From positions 1 through 20,835 of the IMG/VR virus record IMGVR_UViG_3300045733_000143: a stretch of 20,835 bases of DNA; one strand, written 5' to 3'. Source of the DNA: a virus. The notes under the pieces are model-generated. The model was not told the origin of the DNA, made no database searches, and saw nothing but the letters and a program-made list of their open reading frames with translations. Positions 1-7,056 of the stretch are shown here, one piece after another; position 1 is the stretch's first letter, and the number at the start of each line of letters is the position of its first letter. A program made the translations under genes and the position numbers.

Positions 1-180
1 GGCGTCGGTGAGGACCCCGTTGTCGGTGAGTGCCTTGCAGAGGATGGCGACGGCGGCGAGACTCGCGGCGTCGCCGACCCGGGCGTCCTTCGGGAGCGTC
101 GTCAGGTTCGACCCGAGGGCGAGTCCGAGTTGGTTCGCGAGGTCTCGCAGGACCGTGAAGTAGGTGCGGACGGTGGCCAT
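1..180 (-). CDS. Unknown phage protein, N-terminal part (cut by window edge)
   Basis: The reading frame opens with ATG at 180 and stays open to the left edge, giving 60 residues that begin MATVRTYFTVLRDLANQLG and end ALTDNGVLTDA. The ATG shares one base with the TGA of the preceding fibre-like gene (TGATG junction), which fixes the start and indicates translational coupling. The fragment is predicted mostly helical, with no signal peptide, no transmembrane segment and no motif I can name. Its position after the fibre-like tail gene is where actinophages often carry small tail-tip, holin or lysis genes, but nothing in these 60 residues supports one of those roles. I do not recognise the family. 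Confidence 0.6.
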   Translation of the reverse strand, partial: MATVRTYFTVLRDLANQLGLALGSNLTTLPKDARVGDAASLAAVAILCKALTDNGVLTDA

Positions 181-719
181 CAGAGCGCGATGACCACCAT
201 TTCGCGGAGTTGGAATGTGCCGGTTGCTCCACTCACCCGATATAGGTGTTTGAAGTTGTTGGATCCAGCAGTGAGGCTTGTGTGCAGGTGGACCCGGGAC
301 GCACCGATGACGCGGTCTGCACTGTTCTCGTCGTAGGAGATTCGGTAGTCGTCGCTCGCTGCGACTGTGGTGGCTCCCGATACGCCGTAGGAAACGGCGC
401 ATCGGGCGCCTTCCGTACTATTGCTCATCTCGCAGGAGAACAGGACCAGAGCCTGTGTCCCGGTGGTGACGGTGACGATCGGGCCTTGGGTAGCGAGATT
501 GGCGTAGGACGTTGATGTCGTGGTCTGCGCGGTGGAGATGTAGTCGGAGGAGATGGCGCGTTCGGCGATGGCGTTGGCACCGGTCGCGACGAAGATCCGG
601 CCCGCCGTGGTGGCTTTCGCGGGCGGAGTCTCGAGCATGTTGTCGCGGAGTTGCTGGTTGAGTTGTGCGGCGGTCAGTACGGATCCGGACGTGAACGTCA
701 TTGGAGCGGTCCAGCTCAC
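180..719 (-). CDS. Fibre-like minor tail protein (179 aa)
   Basis: The protein starts at a GTG whose GTGA overlaps the stop of the upstream Cys-rich gene. The frame is open further upstream, but there it only shadows that gene. Residues 1-40 (VSWTAPMTFTSGSVLTAAQL then NQQLRDNMLE) match the short N-terminal motif common in actinophage and Gram-positive phage tail or fibre proteins: an aromatic/Thr stretch, then LTAAQLN and LRDN. The rest is rich in Ser, Thr and Ala with alternating beta-strand character, such as ALVLFSCEMS and AGSNNFKHLYRVSG, and ends FQLREMVVIAL, as expected for a beta-sandwich tip domain. It probably sits at the distal tail and may contact the host surface. No enzymatic motif is seen. 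The tail assignment is supported by the motif and position; receptor binding is inference. Confidence 0.7.
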   Translation of the reverse strand: MSWTAPMTFTSGSVLTAAQLNQQLRDNMLETPPAKATTAGRIFVATGANAIAERAISSDYISTAQTTTSTSYANLATQGPIVTVTTGTQALVLFSCEMSNSTEGARCAVSYGVSGATTVAASDDYRISYDENSADRVIGASRVHLHTSLTAGSNNFKHLYRVSGATGTFQLREMVVIAL

Positions 720-1108
720 GGCGCCCTCCCAATGGCGTGTGTGGGTGCTGACATGAGGGCCGGTAGGCCGATGGTTATCCGGTCGCCAAGGATTTCCAGG
801 TCGGTGACCGGAGGCAGGATTCCGTGGGTGAAGTTCTCGCGGAGCAGGTCGTGGATGGTTTCCCCGGGCCGCCAGTTCCTGGTCGCAGGGGCCGACCGGA
901 TCCGCAGGAGCGCCTCGATGTGGTCGATGTTCGCCGGCCAGGACGCGGCGCAGTCCATGCGGCATTCGGTGCAGCGGAACCGGTTCCCGGTGAGTCCCCC
1001 CACATGGCCGGTGCCTGGGTCTGGTCCGTACCGTTCGGCGTTCGGGCAGCCGTCGCGGGGGCAGTTGGCGACCCATCGTCCCCACGAGCAGTAGACGACG
1101 GCGTCCAC
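716..1108 (-). CDS. Cys-rich (zinc-ribbon-like) small tail-region protein (130 aa)
   Basis: The protein starts at GTG 1108, overlapping the stop of the minor tail gene by one base (TAGTG), and ends in a GTGA overlap with the next gene. It has six cysteines in two clusters: Cys7, Cys16 and Cys21 near the N-terminus, then Cys46, Cys49 and Cys53 in RFRCTECRMDCAASW. The CxxCxxxC cluster suggests metal binding. The C-terminal half (RNWRPGETIHDLLRENFTHG) is predicted helical. Similar small Cys-containing proteins occur next to minor tail genes in actinophages, but their function is not established to my knowledge. It could be a structural zinc knot in the tail tip or a folding factor. The gene call is well supported; the role is unknown. 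Confidence 0.7.
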   Translation of the reverse strand: MDAVVYCSWGRWVANCPRDGCPNAERYGPDPGTGHVGGLTGNRFRCTECRMDCAASWPANIDHIEALLRIRSAPATRNWRPGETIHDLLRENFTHGILPPVTDLEILGDRITIGLPALMSAPTHAIGRAP

Positions 1109-2637
1109 TAGTGGCCTAGGAACCCGGTGTTAAGGACGTCGGTGTCGAGGATCATCACGGTGGACGGGTCGTCGCGGCCGACGGATCCCAGGGTCCCCGT
1201 ATTAAGGACGGACGTGTCGAGGATCATCACGTTCGCGGGGTAATCCGGGGCTTTCTCGCACCCGAACTGGGTGGTGTGTAGCCGGTCTTCCCAGGCGATC
1301 GAGTGATGGATTGACCCGATGTGGAAATCGTCGTTGAGCCCAGTCTGGGCCTCGACGATGGTTATCCGGTCCGACAGGTCCCGGGCGAGTTGCTGGGTGA
1401 GCCGGGTGTCGTTGGCGCCCTTGAGGGTGATGGTTACGGTGGGGGCCCGGTCGGCGCGCTGGGACAGGATGGTTTCTCCGACGGCGAGGGCGTCCCAGAC
1501 TCCGGCCCACGGGGCATCGATCGAGGAGTCCGAGCGGCGCCCGCACCGGGTGATGGATGCGCCTTCCTCGACGTGGACCTGGATGGTGCGGATGGTGGCG
1601 ACCTGCGCGGCGCGCAGGGCCATGCCGGTGACGACGGCGGGTCCGCCCGTGGCGGTGATAAGGATCGTTGTCGCGGCGCCCGAGTTCCTGGTCAGGGAGA
1701 CGGTGACGGTCCCTGAGGTGAGGACGTAGTCAGTACCGGAGACCGGCGTGACGGCATGGACAAACGGCTCTCCGCTGGACGCGGTAACCATCTGGGTCTC
1801 GCCGTCAGCGAGGATGAACACGTCGTCCGTGGACCAGACGACATCGACAGTCCCGGACGGCTGCCGGGTCGTGACGGCGAAGGTGATCGAGTTGATGACC
1901 CCGGACCAGCCGGCGTCGCACGTGAACGGCTCAGAGAATCGCGGTTCGGCGCCGGAGTCCCGGAACGTGGCCTGCGACGTTATCGACGCCGTACGGATCA
2001 GGCGGTGGTGACGCCCACGGAACACGAAGTTCCCGTCGCCGTCGATGGACGCGAATGCGGGCGGTCCTTCGCTTGATACGAGGCGCTGGATGGCGTCCCA
2101 GGCGTCGGCTCCTTCCTCCCACCACCACGGGATGCAGGTCGCTCCGTAGTCGATGTCCCGGGCTGCGGCGGGCCAGTTGGCGGCGTCGAGGACGAGGTTG
2201 ATTGCCTGCCCGGTTGTGATGCCTGAGTAGACGGGTGTGGAGATCTGGTTTCCGACGAGGAGGGATAGTCCGTCGGCGAGGGTGAGGCTGACTTTCCTGG
2301 ATAACCTGTCGGGGGTGACCTCGTAGCCGTCGATGATCCCGCGCATGAGCGTGTACGTCGTGGCGGAAAGGGTCGCGGTGAGTAGCACGTTCCGGCCGGG
2401 ACCGGTGAGCCCGTACAGGGGGGATGAGGCGTAGTCGGGGCTGTAGTCCTTCGACCTGTTGTCGAGGTCGAGGGAGCCGCGTCCGGGTGATGTCGGGTCG
2501 AGTGCGCGGCCGGTTTCGCGGCCGAACCTGACGTCCACGGCTGGGGTTGCGCGGACCCTGGTGGTGACGACGTCCCCGGTGTCGGCGAAGTCTCCGTCTC
2601 CGAGCCAGTCGACGACGGCGGCGTAGGTGGCGGTCAT
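1108..2637 (-). CDS. Minor tail protein (509 aa)
   Basis: The ATG at 2637 overlaps the tape measure stop by four bases (ATGA). The N-terminus carries features typical of actinophage minor tail or baseplate proteins encoded just after the tape measure: VVDWLGDGDFADTGD, then RGSLDLDNRSKDYSPDY and SPLYGLTGPGRNV (within residues 8-85). The middle (about residues 100-250) reads like a distal-tail or hub fold, with GIIDGYEV and an Ile/Thr-rich beta region. The extreme C-terminus contains a duplicated 16-residue motif of the form VMILDTxVLNTGxLG. The protein probably forms part of the tail tip below the tail tube. No hydrolase motif is visible. Position, length and N-terminal signature support the assignment; the exact tail-tip position is inferred. 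Confidence 0.75.
   Translation of the reverse strand: MTATYAAVVDWLGDGDFADTGDVVTTRVRATPAVDVRFGRETGRALDPTSPGRGSLDLDNRSKDYSPDYASSPLYGLTGPGRNVLLTATLSATTYTLMRGIIDGYEVTPDRLSRKVSLTLADGLSLLVGNQISTPVYSGITTGQAINLVLDAANWPAAARDIDYGATCIPWWWEEGADAWDAIQRLVSSEGPPAFASIDGDGNFVFRGRHHRLIRTASITSQATFRDSGAEPRFSEPFTCDAGWSGVINSITFAVTTRQPSGTVDVVWSTDDVFILADGETQMVTASSGEPFVHAVTPVSGTDYVLTSGTVTVSLTRNSGAATTILITATGGPAVVTGMALRAAQVATIRTIQVHVEEGASITRCGRRSDSSIDAPWAGVWDALAVGETILSQRADRAPTVTITLKGANDTRLTQQLARDLSDRITIVEAQTGLNDDFHIGSIHHSIAWEDRLHTTQFGCEKAPDYPANVMILDTSVLNTGTLGSVGRDDPSTVMILDTDVLNTGFLGH
1111..1230 (-). repeat. Duplicated C-terminal motif in the minor tail gene
   Basis: Two in-frame copies of a 48-base unit, 1183-1230 and 1111-1158, encode VMILDTSVLNTGTLGS and VMILDTDVLNTGFLGH, separated by eight residues (VGRDDPST). 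DNA identity is high but not complete, which suggests an older tandem duplication kept under selection. LDTxxLxTGxL motifs are a recurring C-terminal element of actinophage minor tail proteins; two copies in one protein suggest modular extension. Confidence 0.75.
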
Positions 2638-5600
2638 GCGGCGAGCCGCCCTTGGCGACGCAACCGGTCGAACGACTTAGAGGCCCAGTCGTCGAAGTCT
2701 GCGGGGGAGGTAATGATCCCGTGGTTGTGCAGGTGGATGTGGACCTCGCCGCCTGCCGAGTGTGGCCCGAGGACTCGCTCAGGACGGCCTGTGCCGTTGT
2801 AGGCGAGGCTGAGTCCCGGCGGGAGCATCCCGCCCTGGTCGTACCAGTGGGGGGACCGGCCGAGCCACCGGGCGTAGGCGCGGGATGGGTTGCCGTAGAC
2901 GTCAGCGATGTACCGCATCCCGGCGAGGATCTGCAGGGACGGGTTGGTGACGCCGTACACGCCGTATTGCCTCGCCGTCCCGGCCAGGAACTGGGGGATG
3001 CCGAACGCCGTGGAGGTGGGGTTCTTGGCCCGGTTGTTCCAGCCGGACTCGCCGATCCAGAGTGCGCGGAGGGATGACCACATGGAACCGGTCCAGCCCC
3101 GCAATGCGGCGAGGATGTGGCCGATGGCCATGTTCGCCGTGTTCCCGCCGCCTCCGCCGGAGCCGCTGATGTCGGGCATGGCGGCGTTTCCCATGGCGGA
3201 GTCGAGGCGGGAGTTCACGAAGCTCCCGTAGCCGCGGGGGATCTTTGCCGATCCGCGGATGGTGATGAGGCCGCCAGAGGCATACCCGCTGGCGTTGATG
3301 GCTTCCAGGAGGCCGCGGTGGCGGGACGTAGCGGAGGCGTTGACGACGTATTCGCCGCTGGCAGCGTGGATGAGCATGTTGTCGGTCCGGGACGGAGGTC
3401 CCGGCAGGATCCCACCCGCGGCCCGCACCGTCGCCGAACCGGTCTGCCGGCCCGTGGCATCGAATAGGCGCCGCGTCAGGGAGCCGTCGGCGTTCACGGC
3501 GATCCGGACGGTCTTGCCGTTGATGGCCTGGATGTCGCCCTTGAGGGCCTGGACGGAGTGGCGTGCACCGGCCATGCCTGGGATGAGAACCCGAGTCGTG
3601 GCGACATGGGGAATCCCGAGGATGGCATCGGTGTATGCCTTGGCCTGCTTCTTCGACCCACTGAACTTGAGGGCCGCGTCGTACAACCTCTGCTTGGCCT
3701 CGTCGAGGCGGGCATTGAACTGCTTGGCCGGGACATTCTGCTGCCGCAGGGTATCCAGGTAGCCGAGACTCGCCTTTGCCTGCGCGTCGAGGGCCTCCCG
3801 GTTCGCCCTGCCCTTCACGGTGTGGACGTCGAGGGTCCGGCCGTTCGCCTTGAGGGCGTCCGCGGTGGCCTGTAGGGATGCCCAGTAGGCGTCTTCTCCT
3901 CCGCGTAGCTGGAGGAGCGCATTCTTGGTGGCGTCCAGCTCCGTGACCAGTGCCGCTTGGGCGGCGGTCTGCTCGGCCGCCGCCTGCTTCATCTGACCGT
4001 TCCAGTAGGCCAAGACAGCCGCCTGCGCTGAGGTGTCTTTCAGCGCGGTCGTCATGGCGGTCTGTGTGGCGGTGTGCTGCTTTCCGGCCTCGACTGCCTT
4101 GCCGAGGTCCGAGGACACGCCGGTGATCTTCCCGCGAAGGTCGGAGTACTGGATCCCAGTTGCCCCGGCCTGCTTGCCGGACGCCAACAATGACAGCAGG
4201 TTGCCGTGGTTCGCGGCGTCGAGGCGGCCCAGCGCATCAGCGTTCCCCATGGCGGCCAGGGTGACGTCGTTGAGGTTTAGGCCCAACTTCTGGGCCTGGC
4301 TGATGATGCCCTCTTTCTGTAGGCGGTTTATGACGACTTCGCGGGTGTTCGCCGTGAACGCACCCGTGTTCGCGTCCAGGGATGCCGTGAGGTCCTTGAC
4401 CCGCTGGACAGCCTGCTGGTGGCGGTTGATGAAGAAACCGAGGACGGCTGTAGCGCCAGCGACTGCAAGGGTCCATGGACTGGCGAGCATGCCAGCGAAC
4501 CTCGCAATGCCGACCAGTGTGCTGGCTTCCTGCACGGTCTTGATGGCGGCGGAGACACCCTTGATCGCGTACGCTGCGGCGACGGCCGATGAGGCCACGC
4601 CGACGAACACCCCGGCGAACATCTTGACCGCGCCCGGCGAGTTGGCGAAGGCCCCGGCCACCCCGGTCACGGCGGGCAACACCACGTTGTTGAGGGCCTT
4701 CGCGAACCCCACCCAGAGCGGCAGGAGTTTCGCTCCCAGCGCGGCCTTCTGGTCCTCCAGGGACGCGGCGAGGATCCGCTGCTGGTTCGCCAGCCCGCCG
4801 CTAGTCCGGGCGAAGTCGCCCTGCGCGGTCTTCGTCTGGTCGAGCATCAGAGCGTAGGCAGCCTGCGCTTTAACGGCCGGCGGCAGGACGTCCTTCGTGG
4901 TCTTGACCAGGCCGAGGCTCAGGGCCTCCTGGCGCAGAGTGGCGTCGTTCATGTTCACACCGAAACGCCTGAGCGGTTCGGTCTCACCGACGAGGCCGGC
5001 GCGGATCGCCTCCAGGACCTCAGCCGGGGACGCGTTGTTGAAGGACGCCATGTCGGCGGCGAGCTTCTCCAACCTGACCGACATCGTCGCGGCCTGCTCC
5101 TGCGGCAACTTGAGCGCGACGAACAGGTTCCCGAACGTTCCCGCGGCTTCGAGCGCCGCGGCCTTGGAGATCCCGAACGATTTCGCGGAGACGTTCGCGA
5201 AGGCGGCCACTTGCCCGGCGCTCTGGCCGAAAACGACCTGCACCTTGCTCTGGGATTCGTTGACCGACGACGCGGCCTCGATGGATCCCTTCGCGAACTC
5301 GACCAGTCCTTGGCCTGCGGCCGATACGGCGTCCGTCAGCTTGAAGACGGCGGCGGTCCCGAGCTTGTCCTTAAATTTGGACATCGTTCCGCCGGACCGC
5401 TCGGTGGTCTCCGACGTCCTCTTGGTTTGCTTCTCCAGAGCGAGCTGGGACTGGGCTAGGCGTGCGGATGCTTCCCGTGCTTGCAGCGACCCGGACCCGT
5501 ACTTCTGGGCCGCGGTGGCGGCCTTCTCGGTGGCCTTCGCGACCCTGATCTGCGCGAGTTCGACAGTGACTGCGGTCTCTTTGGCGGTCTTGCTGACGGA

Positions 5601-5660
5601 CCGCAGGGAGTTGGAGGCCCTGTCGGTCGCGAAGATCTCGAAGCCCAGCGTCTCAGCCAT
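2634..5660 (-). CDS. Tape measure protein with lytic-transglycosylase-like domain (1008 aa)
   Basis: This is the longest gene in the window, in the canonical place after the tail assembly chaperones. ATG 5660 is preferred over the in-frame ATG at 5672 because GGGGG lies five bases upstream of it. It overlaps the frameshifted chaperone by eight bases. Residues 1-110 are helical and Ala/Lys/Gln-rich (coiled coil). Two hydrophobic Ala/Val/Gly stretches follow (about 335-375 and 390-425), as usual for tape measures that enter the host membrane. Residues about 855-935 form a lysozyme-like domain: catalytic-type Glu871 in WIGESGW, then TSTAFGIPQF, MRYIADVYG and a tryptophan-rich end. The C-terminal tail has a VHIHLHNHG motif. 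It sets tail length and probably cuts peptidoglycan during DNA entry. Tape measure identity is very likely; enzymatic activity is inferred from the Glu and its context. Confidence 0.92.
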   Translation of the reverse strand: MAETLGFEIFATDRASNSLRSVSKTAKETAVTVELAQIRVAKATEKAATAAQKYGSGSLQAREASARLAQSQLALEKQTKRTSETTERSGGTMSKFKDKLGTAAVFKLTDAVSAAGQGLVEFAKGSIEAASSVNESQSKVQVVFGQSAGQVAAFANVSAKSFGISKAAALEAAGTFGNLFVALKLPQEQAATMSVRLEKLAADMASFNNASPAEVLEAIRAGLVGETEPLRRFGVNMNDATLRQEALSLGLVKTTKDVLPPAVKAQAAYALMLDQTKTAQGDFARTSGGLANQQRILAASLEDQKAALGAKLLPLWVGFAKALNNVVLPAVTGVAGAFANSPGAVKMFAGVFVGVASSAVAAAYAIKGVSAAIKTVQEASTLVGIARFAGMLASPWTLAVAGATAVLGFFINRHQQAVQRVKDLTASLDANTGAFTANTREVVINRLQKEGIISQAQKLGLNLNDVTLAAMGNADALGRLDAANHGNLLSLLASGKQAGATGIQYSDLRGKITGVSSDLGKAVEAGKQHTATQTAMTTALKDTSAQAAVLAYWNGQMKQAAAEQTAAQAALVTELDATKNALLQLRGGEDAYWASLQATADALKANGRTLDVHTVKGRANREALDAQAKASLGYLDTLRQQNVPAKQFNARLDEAKQRLYDAALKFSGSKKQAKAYTDAILGIPHVATTRVLIPGMAGARHSVQALKGDIQAINGKTVRIAVNADGSLTRRLFDATGRQTGSATVRAAGGILPGPPSRTDNMLIHAASGEYVVNASATSRHRGLLEAINASGYASGGLITIRGSAKIPRGYGSFVNSRLDSAMGNAAMPDISGSGGGGGNTANMAIGHILAALRGWTGSMWSSLRALWIGESGWNNRAKNPTSTAFGIPQFLAGTARQYGVYGVTNPSLQILAGMRYIADVYGNPSRAYARWLGRSPHWYDQGGMLPPGLSLAYNGTGRPERVLGPHSAGGEVHIHLHNHGIITSPADFDDWASKSFDRLRRQGRLAA

Positions 5661-6209
5661 CGTCGCCCCCATTCCGCACTTGGTCGATGTACTCGCAAGC
5701 GTCCTCGAAGTCCTCGATGCTCATTGCGTCTTGTTCGGCTGGGCCGATGTGGAGGACTTGGCAGATCACCCAGCGGTAGGAGCGTCTTCGGTACCGGAGA
5801 CTGTTTCGCTCTGCGATGGCTCGCTGGGCTGGGCTTTTGGGACGCTCGCCTGTTCGCCGAGGGATGCGATGAGGAGTTCGCGTTGCTCGGGGTCGATGTC
5901 GTCGTCGAGTTCGACGCGGGCGAGGATCTGCGCGAGTTCGTCGTCTTCGTAGTCGACGGCGATTTCGTCGGCCCGCAGGTTGAGGTCCCTGAACTTCCGG
6001 CCGGGTTCCGTCCGTTTCAGGAGGACGAACAGGGCGGCCCGGTAGGCGCGGCGGTTGCCCTTCATGAAGAGGCGCCCGAACTCGTCGAACGTTTCCCAGG
6101 CCTCGCCGCCGAGGGACTCGATCAACTCAGCCTCGACGGACATGAGCTTGTTGGGACGAAACGAGAACTCCCGCTTCTCGCCTTCCTCAGGTGTCCATAC
6201 GAGTCTCAC
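5653..6209 (-). CDS. Tail assembly chaperone, -1 frameshift product (185 aa; gpGT-type)
   Basis: Ribosomes reading the chaperone frame reach C CCA AAA (5841-5835). After a -1 slip they would add 60 residues read from 5835 to the TGA at 5653-5655. The joined protein has 125 residues from frame 0 and a new C-terminus that includes NSLRYRRRSYRWVICQVLHI and MSIEDFEDACEYIDQVRN. The Arg/Tyr/Trp-rich then acidic C-terminus resembles the second chaperone domain that many siphoviruses make this way. The extension ends just inside the tape measure start, as expected for gpG/gpGT pairs. In the family, the long form recruits tail tube subunits to the tape measure. The -1 frame has no plausible start of its own at its beginning, which favours frameshifting over a separate gene. 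Frame, site and position agree; expression has not been tested. Confidence 0.85.
5666..5670 (-). promoter_or_regulatory. Ribosome binding site deciding the tape measure start
   Basis: GGGGG with spacer CGACG precedes ATG 5660. The upstream in-frame ATG 5672 has no comparable purine tract and would place this tract inside the gene. Confidence 0.6.
5766..6209 (-). CDS. Tail assembly chaperone, short form (147 aa; gpG-type)
   Basis: The GTG at 6209 overlaps the previous stop (GTGA) and is preceded by GGAAGGAG with an eight-base spacer, so it is preferred to longer upstream starts. The protein begins VRLVWTPEEGEKREFSFRPN. It continues as an acidic helical protein, with AELIESLGGEAWETFDEFGR and VDYEDDELAQILARVELDDD, and ends in a Ser/Pro/Glu-rich tail. 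Small size, acidity and position between tail tube and tape measure are those of the N-terminal tail chaperone of siphoviruses. It acts transiently in the cytoplasm, coating the tape measure, and is not expected in the virion. Its last 22 codons lie beyond the slippery site and are replaced in the frameshifted form. Confidence 0.87.
   Translation of the reverse strand: MRLVWTPEEGEKREFSFRPNKLMSVEAELIESLGGEAWETFDEFGRLFMKGNRRAYRAALFVLLKRTEPGRKFRDLNLRADEIAVDYEDDELAQILARVELDDDIDPEQRELLIASLGEQASVPKAQPSEPSQSETVSGTEDAPTAG
5835..5841 (-). other. Programmed -1 ribosomal frameshift site CCCAAAA
   Basis: On the coding strand the heptamer reads C CCA AAA in the chaperone frame and fits the X XXY YYZ rule. 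It lies about 70 bases before the frame-0 stop. The -1 frame downstream is open for 60 codons and ends at the tape measure start. I did not identify a convincing stimulatory pseudoknot by eye. Confidence 0.85.
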
Positions 6210-6649
6210 CGCTGCAACTCCTTCCTGATTCCCGCGATGATCGCGGCACGCACATCCGGTCCGGACTCCTCCATCGGCACCGAGAACCACCCCGGCCGGA
6301 CCGACTGCATGCCCGCGCTACGCCGCCGCCGCCACTTCCCGTAGATGGCGTGCCGGACCTGTCCCCGGTTGATGAGGGCGAGTTGCTGCCGGACCTGGCC
6401 GCCGACTGCCTCGACCCGGACGCCAGGCCTCGACCGGGATCGGTTCGGGGTGACGGTGATCCGGGACCCGGCGACCGCCGAAGCGAGGCCGCCCCGCCGG
6501 GGGAGGTCCGTGAGGGCCTTCCGGCGGGCCTTGACCACGGCGACCTCGACGGGCGGGGCGAGGACCTTGGTCAGGACGGCGGGGAGGTTGTCGGCGGCCC
6601 GTTCGAGACGGGCAGCGAGCCGCCGGAAGTCGTCCCCCCCGTTCGTCAT
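6206..6649 (-). CDS. HK97 gp10-like head-tail/tail completion protein (147 aa)
   Basis: The ATG at 6649 overlaps the tail tube stop (ATGA). The protein begins MTNGGDDFRRLAARLERAAD, an amphipathic helix. A Lys/Arg-rich stretch follows (VAVVKARRKALTDLPRRGG), then a beta-rich part with ITVTPNRSRSRPGVRV, and it ends IAGIRKELQR. About 145 basic residues with an N-terminal helix followed by a short beta domain is the pattern of the HK97 gp10 family and of small actinophage tail proteins. In the family these sit at the neck or assist tail completion. Here the gene follows the tail tube rather than preceding it, an order seen in some actinophages. The exact role is uncertain; a general minor tail protein is the alternative. 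Confidence 0.6.
   Translation of the reverse strand: MTNGGDDFRRLAARLERAADNLPAVLTKVLAPPVEVAVVKARRKALTDLPRRGGLASAVAGSRITVTPNRSRSRPGVRVEAVGGQVRQQLALINRGQVRHAIYGKWRRRRSAGMQSVRPGWFSVPMEESGPDVRAAIIAGIRKELQR
6218..6225 (-). promoter_or_regulatory. Ribosome binding site for the tail chaperone
   Basis: GGAAGGAG lies inside the last codons of the upstream gp10-like gene, eight bases before GTG 6209. It decides this start against longer in-frame alternatives. Confidence 0.65.
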
Positions 6650-7044
6650 CCGACCTTCGCGATAGCTGAGGCCGCGTTCCAGGACGCCTTGATCTCCACG
6701 GCTCCGGAGACGGCCCCAGACCCGGAGAAGTCGGGAAGAACGGTGCCCCACCAGTACTGTCCAGACGTGAGGGTATTGGGGTAGAGGTAGAACTTCCGCG
6801 CCACTCCGTCGACAGCTGCTGTGTAGGTCTGGACGGTCGCGTCGTCATAAAACCCCGCGAAATCACCGGAAGCGTCCGGAAGGCCGGCAACGTAAACCTT
6901 GTTGCCGTCCCCGAAGCAGGTCACGTCGACCTTGTCGGTGGAGAAGTTGATGCTCCATGAGGTGAGATCCGCGACGGGTTCCGCGGTTCCCCCGGAAGCG
7001 AGAGCGAGATACACCCTTCCGCCGCGGGCAGCGATACGAGCCAC
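6646..7044 (-). CDS. Major tail tube protein (132 aa)
   Basis: It starts at GTG 7044, preceded by GGGAGG with a seven-base spacer; the tract also overlaps the stop of the upstream glycosyltransferase gene. The sequence is compact and beta-rich. VYLALASGGTAEPVADLTSW and STDKVDVTCFGDGNKVYV match the tail tube pattern, in which a strand leads into a 'xxDVTxFGDxxK' segment with a following loop. DFAGFYDDAT and WWGTVLPDFSG give the second sheet. Position just before the gp10-like and chaperone genes fits. It polymerises into hexameric rings around the tape measure to form the tail tube. At 132 residues it is short for a major tail protein but within the range of the simple one-domain type. It lies directly downstream of a glycosyltransferase gene, so it is one candidate substrate. 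Confidence 0.82.
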   Translation of the reverse strand: MARIAARGGRVYLALASGGTAEPVADLTSWSINFSTDKVDVTCFGDGNKVYVAGLPDASGDFAGFYDDATVQTYTAAVDGVARKFYLYPNTLTSGQYWWGTVLPDFSGSGAVSGAVEIKASWNAASAIAKVG

Positions 7045-7056
7045 TGTGTTGCCTCC

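Noticed and set aside
720-1085. Longer N-terminal extension of the fibre-like gene
   Set aside because: The extension is rich in Arg, Pro and His and overlaps the Cys-rich gene in another frame. The GTG at 719 gives a GTGA overlap and the known N-terminal motif.
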